A program made the position numbers and the translations under genes. This document shows, one piece after another, positions 27,816-35,747 of a DNA stretch of 64,000 nucleotides. The stretch lies in the NCBI RefSeq assembly GCF_040250305.1, contig NZ_CP158190.1:652001-716000 (forward strand), in the 5' to 3' direction. Each line of letters starts with the position of its first letter. Within the stretch, counting starts at the first letter, position 1. The notes below the pieces were generated by a model. The model had not been told where the DNA came from. It saw nothing but the letters and a program-made list of their open reading frames with translations, and did no database searches. This DNA is from Peribacillus frigoritolerans. Its GTDB lineage: Bacteria; Bacillota; Bacilli; Bacillales; DSM-1321.

Positions 27816-29300
27816 ATGAGCAGGCTTGAAGAATTTATCAAAAATGAAGGTAGTGCCTTTCCCGGAAAAACATATGCTAGAGAGCTTCTGATGCCTGTTT
27901 TTAATGATCAAAGAGATTACTTATTTCATGCAATGTTCGATATTCATCGGGCACATGTCATCATGCTTTCGGAACAAAAGATCATTAAAGAAGAAGAGGC
28001 GAAAACCATGCTTGATGGGATTCGGAAAGTGGCTCAAACAGATCTCGCGCAGTTGACCTATCAGCCCCAATTCGAGGACTTATTTTTCATGATGGAGGCA
28101 AAGGTCGGTGAGGAAATCGGTCATGAGCTTGCAGGAAAGATTCATATCGGCCGCAGTCGTAATGATATGGGCGTTGCGATGTACCGGCTTGTTTTGAGAG
28201 GTCATCTGCTTCAATTGATTGGCTATGCATACAATTTGAGTGAGGCATTCTTGGTGCAGGCTGAAAAACATACAGAAACCTATATTACTGGTTATACGCA
28301 TACCCAACCGGCTCAGCCAACTACGATAGGACATTACTTTTTGGCAATATATGATGTGCTTCAAAGGGATATTGGCCGGTTATGGGCAGCCTATGAAACG
28401 GTTAACCAATCCCCTTTGGGCGCGGCCGCGTTAACGACCACCGGTTTTCCGATCAGCCGGAACCGTACGGCTGAACTGCTTGGATTTGATTCGGTGATTG
28501 AGAATTCCTATGACTCGATTGGCGGGGCGGATTATTTATTGGAAACCGCAACTGCCATCATGACGTGCATGGTCAATACCGGAAGATGGATTCAAGATTT
28601 CCTGCAGCATGTGACAAGGGAGTTTGGAACCTTTCATGTGGCGGACCCTTATGTTCAAGTGAGCAGCATCATGCCGCAAAAAAGAAATCCAGTCTCCATT
28701 GAACATTCCCGTTCGATTGCAAGCAGTGCGTATGGTGATGCACTTGCTGCAATGAATATGATCCACAATACACCATTTGGTGATATCGTCGATACGGAAG
28801 ATGATTTACAGCCGCATTTATATCGGGCTTTTTCGAATGCAGGACGTGTCCTGAAACTAATGTATGCCGTCATGTCGACCTTGAAAGTAAATGAAGAACA
28901 CACAAAGAAAATGGCCGCAAAATCCTGTATAACGGTTACTGAATTAGCGGATACCCTATCAAGAGATTACGACATATCCTTTAGAAAAGCCCACTCCATA
29001 GCAAGTACAATTGCAAAACGGTCAATTAGTGAAGGGAAAGAGCTATATGATTGGGACACGCAAGAAATCAACAAGATCATCAATGAATTCGTTTCAGTGA
29101 ACATAGCAGAAGATGAATGGAAAAAAATAATCTCCCCCGAGTATTTTGTGGAAATTAGAAGCATTCAAGGCGGGCCCTCCCCTAAAGAGGTTACGAGAAT
29201 GATTGTAAATAGAAAACAAAAACTGGAACAAGATTTGCAGGAATACAAGGAAATGGTCAAAGCATTGAATGATGGCAGGAAGGCTTTAGTGGATTATTAA
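27816..29300 (+). CDS. argininosuccinate-lyase-like C-N lyase in a transport operon
   Basis: A 494-residue enzyme of the fumarase/aspartase/argininosuccinate-lyase superfamily, cytoplasmic. Signature SSIMPQKRNP carries the catalytic serine loop, and GYTHTQPAQPTT carries the conserved histidine. The N-terminal GRSRND motif is kept, but true argininosuccinate lyases continue with Q and a TD pair (GRSRNDQ..TD) while this has GRSRNDMGVAMYRL. No argG or other arginine gene is near, and it is about 30 residues longer than usual. This suggests cleavage of an imported amine-succinate type compound (EDDS lyase is a known ASL-like relative) rather than arginine synthesis. The substrate is not identified. 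Confidence 0.78.
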   Translation: MSRLEEFIKNEGSAFPGKTYARELLMPVFNDQRDYLFHAMFDIHRAHVIMLSEQKIIKEEEAKTMLDGIRKVAQTDLAQLTYQPQFEDLFFMMEAKVGEEIGHELAGKIHIGRSRNDMGVAMYRLVLRGHLLQLIGYAYNLSEAFLVQAEKHTETYITGYTHTQPAQPTTIGHYFLAIYDVLQRDIGRLWAAYETVNQSPLGAAALTTTGFPISRNRTAELLGFDSVIENSYDSIGGADYLLETATAIMTCMVNTGRWIQDFLQHVTREFGTFHVADPYVQVSSIMPQKRNPVSIEHSRSIASSAYGDALAAMNMIHNTPFGDIVDTEDDLQPHLYRAFSNAGRVLKLMYAVMSTLKVNEEHTKKMAAKSCITVTELADTLSRDYDISFRKAHSIASTIAKRSISEGKELYDWDTQEINKIINEFVSVNIAEDEWKKIISPEYFVEIRSIQGGPSPKEVTRMIVNRKQKLEQDLQEYKEMVKALNDGRKALVDY

Positions 29301-29338
29301 AGGTACGGGGTATAAAGGAAATGAGTCTTAACGCGCAT

Positions 29339-29384
29339 GAAACTCACGAGTAAAAGCGTGAAATTCGAGTATTTGGCTCGTAAG
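29339..29384 (+). repeat. two-copy version of the GAGTAAA 21-bp repeat
   Basis: GAAACTCACGAGTAAAAGCGT then GAAATTCGAGTATTTGGC match the unit of the ten-copy array at 35430-35634. It follows the lyase stop by 38 bp. The remainder of 29301-29561 is AT-rich and holds no gene. Confidence 0.6.
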
Positions 29385-29561
29385 CATTAGCATTTTACTG
29401 AGAAAGCTTCATATTTCATGATATATAGTCATTCTTTATTAGGGTGGCTATTTATTTTGGATTTTTATTGCAACTGAGATATCCCTATTGACAATAAATG
29501 TAGATTATTTCCAATAAAAATGCTATTATTTGTAAAATATATAATATGAGGCGGAATGTAA

Positions 29562-29768
29562 ATGTCAAATAGATCTCAGTTCGGTGTTATCCTGATTTTA
29601 ATAGCTTTCGTAATATCGATTACCTTTTGCTTTAATCCGGAAGCCTTATTAAGAGGTGGATATGACTTAGCTATTGATGGCCTGGTAGTATCCAGAGCCT
29701 TGATGATTATTTTTTCATTGTATTTATTAGTTAAAATAGGGGATTTGTTTATAAACAGAAAAGATTAA
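29562..29768 (+). CDS. small membrane protein, 68 aa
   Basis: The product has two hydrophobic helices (residues 8-25 and 45-62) separated by a short polar stretch, with a lysine-rich end, so both ends likely face the cytoplasm. ATG 29562 follows GAGGCGG. It is flanked by a shared hairpin and stands alone. No family recognised. Confidence 0.55.
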   Translation: MSNRSQFGVILILIAFVISITFCFNPEALLRGGYDLAIDGLVVSRALMIIFSLYLLVKIGDLFINRKD

Positions 29769-29838
29769 TAGTCTAAAATGAGACTTCCTATAATCAATCT
29801 TGAGAAAAAGGACATTATGCTTTGGATGTCGATAATAA

Positions 29839-29868
29839 GGAAGGCTCAGTCTTTTGACTGAGCCTTCC
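29839..29868. terminator. bidirectional terminator between converging genes
   Basis: Perfect 13-bp stem (GGAAGGCTCAGTC with its complement) and TTTT loop, between the small plus-strand gene and the minus-strand symporter. Confidence 0.75.
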
Positions 29869-29892
29869 GATGTTTATTATCCAAAATAACCT

Positions 29893-31371
29893 TCATATAT
29901 CGTTAACGGATTTAGGTTCCAACTGAACCGCGTGCTTTCTGAAAGCAAGACTTACCGTCATCATCACAATGAAATTGACTGCCAATGCGATGATTCCCAC
30001 ATTCAAATCTTTCGCTGCTTGTGGCAAGGATGGAAACAAGGTCCCTATTGTCGATTGACTGAGTGTAATGCAGATTACGATGGCCAATCCGGTAATGATG
30101 CCGGCAATTGCGCCAAATTTATTGATCGGATTGTTCCTTTTCAGACTAAAGAGAAGGGACGGGAAAAGCTGTGTGATGAGACTGTATCCCATAAGAATTA
30201 ATGCCGACATCGTTTCGCCGCCGTTTAAGGTGAAGTAGACGGCTATAAGGGCAATGACTGGAACAAGGAACTTTGCCAATCGTACAACATGGCGATCGGA
30301 TACTGCAGGTGCAAATTCCTTATAGACGTTTTTCGCGAGCAGTGTAGCGACGCTCATCAAAAGCATGGATCCCGGCACCAATGCGGTCAACAATCCAGCT
30401 CCGCCGATTATGCCTATAAACCATGGTTCAAAGGTCTCAATCGAAAGGCGCAGCAATGAGAGGTCTGCATCTGCCCCAACGAGTCCGGGCACTTTCAATA
30501 TAGCTGTAAACCCAACGAAAAAGACGAATAACAGCATGAGTGTATATAATGGGCTGATAATGGCATTTTTTCGAAATACCTTGCCGCTGCGTGCTGAATA
30601 AACAGCGCTGAAAACCTGGGGCCACATATAGAAACCGAATACGAGCAATATTACCGTGGAGATGAACCATGATACGCTAAGTCCCTGATCTGGGAACTTT
30701 AGAAAACCAGGCTTGGCCGCATCAATCGCTTCAAACATCGGCTGAAATCCGCCAAAGTAATGAATCGGCAGATAAATCCCCAAAAATCCTATTATGGCAA
30801 CCATCATGATATCTTTAATGACCGCTGTCCAAACTGATCCGTGTATACCGGAGATCATCACATAAATGGTAAGGCTGATCGCCCCCATCCAAACTGCCTC
30901 AGACATAGAGATGGCACCATAAGATGCTTCTGAGACAATGATCCCCAATCCTTTCAGCTGCACGACGATCACTGGAATCATCGACACCACACCGACAAGC
31001 GCAGCCAAAACTCCTAAACCGGGACTCTTATATTTGCTTACAAAGAAATCGGATTGAGACATCAGTTTATTTTCCTTGGCATATCTCCAAATTTCCGGCA
31101 GGAGCCAATAGGATAATACGTAAGACAAAGTAATGTAAATTAGAACATATAGAGCGGGTGCGCCCTTGCCATAAGCCCAGCCGCTGCCGCCAAGGAAGGA
31201 GAAGGTCGTATAGATTTCCCCGGCCATCAGCAGAAAGACGAATATCGCACCAAAACCGCGTCCGCCCACCGTCCATTGTTCCAAGTCCATATCTTTTCCT
31301 TTTGAAGAGCGTATGCCTAAAAATATCGATAGAAGTAAAAATGCTAAAATGATTAAGAGAGCAATATTCAT
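29893..31371 (-). CDS. sodium:solute symporter, YhjB-like
   Basis: A 492-residue protein of about 13 helices in the SSS family, which couples Na+ entry to import of organic solutes. The motif RGFGAIFVFLLMAGEIYTTF in the first helices and the FGFYMWPQVFSAVYSAR stretch are family-typical. The upstream DUF3311 gene overlaps it by 4 bp, the same pair as yhjC-yhjB in B. subtilis. The substrate of YhjB is unknown; monocarboxylates are plausible for relatives. Confidence 0.82.
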   Translation of the reverse strand: MNIALLIILAFLLLSIFLGIRSSKGKDMDLEQWTVGGRGFGAIFVFLLMAGEIYTTFSFLGGSGWAYGKGAPALYVLIYITLSYVLSYWLLPEIWRYAKENKLMSQSDFFVSKYKSPGLGVLAALVGVVSMIPVIVVQLKGLGIIVSEASYGAISMSEAVWMGAISLTIYVMISGIHGSVWTAVIKDIMMVAIIGFLGIYLPIHYFGGFQPMFEAIDAAKPGFLKFPDQGLSVSWFISTVILLVFGFYMWPQVFSAVYSARSGKVFRKNAIISPLYTLMLLFVFFVGFTAILKVPGLVGADADLSLLRLSIETFEPWFIGIIGGAGLLTALVPGSMLLMSVATLLAKNVYKEFAPAVSDRHVVRLAKFLVPVIALIAVYFTLNGGETMSALILMGYSLITQLFPSLLFSLKRNNPINKFGAIAGIITGLAIVICITLSQSTIGTLFPSLPQAAKDLNVGIIALAVNFIVMMTVSLAFRKHAVQLEPKSVNDI

Positions 31372-31568
31372 TCCTGGTCACCTTCCCGATTCCTGGGATC
31401 CAGCTTATACATGATGCCCAGTATGGCAGAGGTAAGGACCACCCACATAGCCATCCAGAACATATTGAAAGGCATCCCTAATACATATGGTTCTATTTTA
31501 TTAACAAAAGGCAGAAATCCTAGTATGCCTATAAAAGGAACTAGAGTAAGAATATATATAATCTTCAT
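31368..31568 (-). CDS. DUF3311 small membrane protein, YhjC-like
   Basis: A 66-residue protein with two helices and a charged end (YKLDPRNREGDQE). DUF3311 proteins occur next to SSS symporters and are probably their small subunit; this has not been shown here. I chose the ATG at 31568, with CGGAGGGG at normal distance; the TTG at 31574 is too close. Its stop overlaps the symporter start. Confidence 0.8.
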   Translation of the reverse strand: MKIIYILTLVPFIGILGFLPFVNKIEPYVLGMPFNMFWMAMWVVLTSAILGIMYKLDPRNREGDQE

Positions 31569-31800
31569 AAACAAACCCCTCCGTTTTAATAAAGTGAAAC
31601 GCCCACCAATGGGGTTTATTCTTTAATGCCACTGATGGATGGGTGAACCAAACCGGAATGAAAAATTCATACATGACGGAAAAGGTCCGATAATATATAT
31701 TAGCTTACACTATTTTGATATAAAATTTAATGCAGTTGCCTGATATATTTGAGCAACTGTGCGCAGACAGCCGAACCCTGATATGTTCATAAGACAGATA

Positions 31801-31836
31801 AAGCCTTGAATTCATAGTGAGTTCAAGGCTTTTTTC
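31801..31836. terminator. hairpin downstream of the glycine-riboswitch permease
   Basis: Stem AAGCCTTGAA (31801-31810) with TTCAAGGCTT, followed by six T on the plus strand. On the minus strand, where the permease ends at 31843, the tail is CTTTATC, so it works better for plus-strand transcripts. Confidence 0.6.
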
Positions 31837-31842
31837 CTTTAG

Positions 31843-33183
31843 CTATCTTTTTTTTCGATAGTTATATAGTATCACCAAGAGTATGAACCAGATTGGGGTC
31901 AAGAGCAGTGATAGTCGTGTAGCTTCAGCGAATAGCATAACAATAAGGATGAACAGGAATAATCCTAAAATGGCGTAATTGACAAAGGGTGTAAAAGGAG
32001 CCTTGAAAGTCGATTCGGCTCTTAGGTCAGGCCTTGTTTTCGAATATTTGATATGGGAGATCAAGATAATGCTCCATACCCATATGAAACAGATGGCACT
32101 GATGGTCGTCACGACAGTAAATGCCTGTTCCGGTATCAGCTTGCTTAATAATGCCCCTATTGATACAACGATTGTGGATGTTAATAAGGCATTGCCCGGA
32201 ACAGCCTGTTTATTTAATTTTTCCAGTTTAGCAGGGGCTTCGCCATTCCTGCTTAACATATAAAGTATTCGGCTCGTTGAAAATAAACCGCTGTTGCATG
32301 CAGAAGCAGCGGAAGTCAAAACGACGAAGTTGATGATCCCTGCAGCGACAGGAATGCCGATTAACGCAAAGACCTCTACAAATGGGCTGCTCGTGGCATC
32401 CAGTTGTGTCCATGGGTTGACGCAGAGAATGACGAATAGTGCACCAACATAGAAAAGTAAAATCCGGACAGGGATTTTATTGATGGCAGATGGAATGTTC
32501 TTTCTCGGGTTTGCCGTTTCTGCTGCGGAAACCCCGACCAATTCGACACCGACAAATGAGAAGACGACCAGTTGTAAAGATAACAGGAATCCGGAAATGC
32601 CATTGGGGAACATGCCCCCATGATTCCATAGGTTGGTTAGGGAAACCGTTCCGGTATTGGTATTGAAGCCGATGATCAAAAGGATGATTCCCACGATGAT
32701 CAAGGCGATGATCGTAATTACTTTAATGATGGCAAACCAGAATTCCAATTCACCAAATAACTTAACGGTCAATAGGTTCAATCCTAAAAGAATGACCAGG
32801 CATATTAGAGCCGGAATCCATTGAGGGATATCGAACCAATATTGTATATAGACGCCGACAGCTATGATATCGGCCATTGCGGTCATAATCCAACAGAACC
32901 AATATGTCCAGCCTGTCACGAAGCCGGCCCATGGACCGACATATTCGGTTGCAAATTCAGTGAATGATGCATACCCTGCATTGGATAAGAGCAATTCACC
33001 TAGTGCCCTCATCACAAAAAACAAGGCAATCCCTATTATAAGATAGGAAAATAAAATAGAAGGACCTGCCAATTGTATGGCTTTTCCGGAACCTAAAAAT
33101 AATCCGGTGCCAATGGTTCCTCCTATTGCAATCAGTTGTACATGTCTATTTTTTAAATCTCTTTTTAATTCTTGTTTAGCCAA
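31843..33183 (-). CDS. amino-acid permease under a glycine riboswitch
   Basis: A 446-residue AAT-family APC permease of about 12 helices (RHVQLIAIGGTIGTGLFLGS at the start). It is related to CycA/AapA-type carriers for glycine, D-alanine and D-serine and to B. subtilis AlaP. It is clearly less similar to the permeases at 3198 and 33974 than these are to each other. A glycine aptamer and terminator lie in its leader, so glycine or a close analogue is the likely substrate; this is an inference from regulation. Import rather than export is suggested by the apparent OFF logic of the switch. Confidence 0.87.
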   Translation of the reverse strand: MAKQELKRDLKNRHVQLIAIGGTIGTGLFLGSGKAIQLAGPSILFSYLIIGIALFFVMRALGELLLSNAGYASFTEFATEYVGPWAGFVTGWTYWFCWIMTAMADIIAVGVYIQYWFDIPQWIPALICLVILLGLNLLTVKLFGELEFWFAIIKVITIIALIIVGIILLIIGFNTNTGTVSLTNLWNHGGMFPNGISGFLLSLQLVVFSFVGVELVGVSAAETANPRKNIPSAINKIPVRILLFYVGALFVILCVNPWTQLDATSSPFVEVFALIGIPVAAGIINFVVLTSAASACNSGLFSTSRILYMLSRNGEAPAKLEKLNKQAVPGNALLTSTIVVSIGALLSKLIPEQAFTVVTTISAICFIWVWSIILISHIKYSKTRPDLRAESTFKAPFTPFVNYAILGLFLFILIVMLFAEATRLSLLLTPIWFILLVILYNYRKKR

Positions 33184-33328
33184 TTCCTACGCCCCCGTTT
33201 TTTTATAGTCTTGGTAGTGAATGAGTTTACCTGCATGGTCTTGGAGAGAGGGACGTGATTTTTTCGTCCAGCTTGCCTTTCCCATTGGTTTTAAAGCTGT
33301 TGTTTTTAGTCCAACCACAAAATGGACA

Positions 33329-33362
33329 ATAAAAAAAAGAGATTGGATAATACCAATCTCTT
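33329..33362 (-). terminator. riboswitch-controlled intrinsic terminator
   Basis: On the minus strand: AAGAGATTGG, TATTAT loop, CCAATCTCTT, then eight T. It lies about 145 nt before the permease start, so it must act as an attenuator. Its 5' arm GAGATTG is exactly complementary to CAATCTC inside the aptamer. Confidence 0.85.
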
Positions 33363-33395
33363 AAAGGGTTCAGAATAACAATTTTATCATTCGTT

Positions 33396-33470
33396 ACTCT
33401 TCTGTCCTTTTGCCTGAGATTGTGAATCCTTCGGCGCTGCATCTTGTACAGTCTCTCCAGAAGCTGCTCC
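33396..33470 (-). ncRNA. glycine riboswitch aptamer
   Basis: On the minus strand the text GGAGAGACTGTAC, GCGCCGAAGGATTCACA, ATCTCAGGCAAAAGGACAG reproduces the conserved core of the glycine aptamer (GGAGAG, GCGCCGAAGG, UCUCAGGCAAAAGGACAG). Only one complete aptamer is visible; sequence 5' of it (33470-33560) may hold a degenerate second one. Aptamer plus terminator plus permease make a cis-acting glycine sensor. Confidence 0.92.
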
Positions 33471-33766
33471 TGCTATAGTGTCATCCATAGCATTCATCGC
33501 TTGCTTGTATGCGGTTGTGAATAAATGTCGTCAGTGATAATCTACCACTGCTGAATCATTCATTATGCTTATAAAATAATATTGGAATTCTATCATCTAT
33601 TTTTCGGTAGGTCAACAAGTTTTTTTGAAGTGAAAAAGGCAATATCTGCAGTTTTATAGTGATCTTAATTTTTATTAAGGTACTTGAAAAATTTATTTTT
33701 TGGATGATCACTATTATGAAATATTGATCATCATTTTTTTGAAATGATATTTTTAGATTAGGGAAA

Positions 33767-33818
33767 TTGCCAAGATATATTTGGCAACTGTTTATTTCAA
33801 AAATACAATTGTATTTTT
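33767..33818. promoter_or_regulatory. two palindromes upstream of a permease gene
   Basis: TTGCCAA-7-TTGGCAA (33767-33787) is followed by a perfect 20-bp palindrome centred on CAATTG (33799-33818, arms AAAAATACAA). They lie 155-205 bp before the permease at 33974. Unknown regulator sites are likely. The rest of 33560-33950 is AT-rich with no gene. Confidence 0.4.
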
Positions 33819-33973
33819 ACAGAATATTTACTATTATAAGATAAGAAAACATAATTGAAGTGTTATTGATATTTTTTCTTCGATAGAGCATTTCTAATCG
33901 CAATAATTAATAGAGAGTCGTTCGTGGTAAGGATAGAAAAGCATTACCGATATTGCATCTGGGGGAGTTAAAC

Positions 33974-35362
33974 ATGTCGAACAAGGAATTAAAGAGAGGG
34001 CTGGAAGCACGTCACATTCAAATGATAGCTTTGGGCGGAACCATCGGTGTCGGGTTATTCATGGGATCGGCGAGCACGATCAAATGGACCGGGCCCTCTG
34101 TAATGCTTGCTTATGCCATCGCAGGTATTTTTATATTTTTCATCATGCGTTCCATGGGTGAGATGCTTTATTTAGAACCGACTACAGGTTCATTTGCAAC
34201 CTTTGCGAGCAGCTATATACATCCTTTGGCAGGTTATATGACTGCTTGGAGCAATTGGTTTCAATGGGTAATCGTCGGAATGTCCGAAATCATCGCGGTT
34301 GGGTTGTATATGCAATATTGGTTCCCGGAGTTACCGGCCTGGATACCAGGTGTGGTCGCCATGATCATCTTGGGGGCGGCCAACCTCATTTCCGTCAAAT
34401 CCTTCGGGGAATTTGAATTCTGGTTTGCGCTTATAAAAATCATAACGATTGTATTGATGATCGTTGCCGGCGTTGGCCTTATCTTCTTTGGAATAGGGAA
34501 TGGCGGGGATGCGATTGGATTATCGAATCTTTGGGAAAATGGCGGCTTCTTTACGGGAGGCTGGACAGGATTCTTCTTTGCGCTTTCCCTTGTCGTGGCA
34601 TCCTATCAAGGCGTTGAGCTTATCGGCATCACAGCCGGAGAAGCGAAAGATCCAACGAAGACCGTAACAAAAGCGATCCAGTCGATCATATGGCGCATTT
34701 TAATTTTCTATATTGGCGCCATATTCGTCATCGTGACAGTCTTCCCTTGGGATCAACTGGATGACTTAGGAAGCCCATTCGTTTCAACCTTTGCAAAAAT
34801 AGGTATCACAGCAGCAGCAGGAATCATCAATTTTGTCGTAATCACTGCGGCAATGTCTGGATGCAACAGTGGTATTTTCAGTGCAGGGCGTATGCTTTAC
34901 ACACTGGCATTGAATGGCCAAGCTCCGAAAATCTTTGCTAAAGTATCTAAAAATGGAGTGCCGGCATATTGTACGATCGCTGTACTTTTAGGATTGGGCA
35001 TCGGGGTTATCCTGAATTACCTTGCACCGCCGCAATTATTCCTTTATGTGTACAGTGCGAGTGTATTACCTGGGATGATTCCATGGTTTGTTTTACTGAT
35101 CAGTGAGCTTAAATTCAGAAAGGTAAATGCCGCTGAAATGGAGAAGCATCCGTTCAAGATGCCGTTGGCCCCTTTCAGTAACTATGCGACAATAGCCTTT
35201 TTACTGATGGTGCTGGTCGGTATGTGGATCAATCCTAGTACAAGGATTTCCTTGGTTGTCGGAATCGTTTTCCTAGCCTTGGTCGTAGCAAGTTATTACA
35301 TCCTGAAAATGGATAAACGAACACCGTTGGATGCTAAATCCGATGATGAAATTTCGGGATAA
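33974..35362 (+). CDS. amino-acid permease, paralogue of the 3198-4592 gene
   Basis: A 462-residue AAT-family APC permease with about 12 helices. Most of its length is nearly identical in sequence to the 464-residue permease at 3198, for example the shared start [20 protein letters not shown] and the same [10 protein letters not shown] and SGCNSGI blocks; the C-terminal 20 residues differ. I chose ATG 33974, seven bases after GGGGGAG; the frame is open upstream to a TTG at 33953. The substrate is likely the same small neutral amino acids. It is transcribed away from the riboswitch permease and ends at a strong terminator. Confidence 0.88.
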   Translation: MSNKELKRGLEARHIQMIALGGTIGVGLFMGSASTIKWTGPSVMLAYAIAGIFIFFIMRSMGEMLYLEPTTGSFATFASSYIHPLAGYMTAWSNWFQWVIVGMSEIIAVGLYMQYWFPELPAWIPGVVAMIILGAANLISVKSFGEFEFWFALIKIITIVLMIVAGVGLIFFGIGNGGDAIGLSNLWENGGFFTGGWTGFFFALSLVVASYQGVELIGITAGEAKDPTKTVTKAIQSIIWRILIFYIGAIFVIVTVFPWDQLDDLGSPFVSTFAKIGITAAAGIINFVVITAAMSGCNSGIFSAGRMLYTLALNGQAPKIFAKVSKNGVPAYCTIAVLLGLGIGVILNYLAPPQLFLYVYSASVLPGMIPWFVLLISELKFRKVNAAEMEKHPFKMPLAPFSNYATIAFLLMVLVGMWINPSTRISLVVGIVFLALVVASYYILKMDKRTPLDAKSDDEISG

Positions 35363-35375
35363 GCAACTCAATTGG

Positions 35376-35409
35376 AAAGCCCTTCTCTTAATTCGAGAAG
35401 GGCTTTTTT
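35376..35409 (+). terminator. strong rho-independent terminator
   Basis: Stem AAAGCCCTTCTC with GAGAAGGGCTTT, 7-nt loop, six T. The 21-bp repeat array begins 20 bp later. Confidence 0.9.
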
Positions 35410-35429
35410 GTCTTTGGTGATCAATTGTT

Positions 35430-35634
35430 GGAATTCACGAGTAAATCAGCGGAATTCACGAGTAAACCAGCGAAATTCACGAGTAAAACGGCAAAACTCA
35501 CGAGTAAACAAGTGAAACTCACGAGTAAACAAGTGAAACTCACGAGTAAAACGGCGAAACTCACGAGTAAACCAGCGAAATTCACGAGTAAAGCTGCGAA
35601 ACTCGAGTAAACCAGCGAAATTCACGAGTAAAGC
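35430..35634 (+). repeat. ten-copy tandem array of a 21-bp unit
   Basis: Ten near-identical units with consensus GAAACTCACGAGTAAAMCRGC. Eight are exactly 21 bp, unit 9 is 19 bp (its AC is deleted) and the last is cut short. Each holds ACTC-AC-GAGT, a mini-palindrome. There are no unique spacers, so this is not CRISPR. One frame is open through the array but has no ribosome site. Two copies of the same unit occur at 29339. Confidence 0.9.
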
Positions 35635-35747
35635 TAATTAGCCCCCGTAACAAGGGATGCCAGCAGTGGGTCGCTTATGGAATGTGTCTTCCTGACAGAT
35701 TTTTTCATAGGATGTAACATCATCTTACCCGAGGAAGGGGTTATATT

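Noticed and set aside
27816..29300. Assignment as argH of arginine synthesis
   Set aside because: No argG neighbour, a transport operon context and altered residues after GRSRND.
33227..33442. 71-codon minus-strand frame
   Set aside because: It covers the glycine aptamer and its terminator, which explain the sequence.
35425..35610. 61-codon frame with a seven-residue peptide repeat (KFTSKPA type)
   Set aside because: The 21-bp unit simply has no stop in this frame; there is no ribosome site, and the same repeat occurs elsewhere out of frame.
35430..35634. Possible CRISPR array
   Set aside because: Repeats are directly adjacent with no unique spacers, and no cas genes are near.
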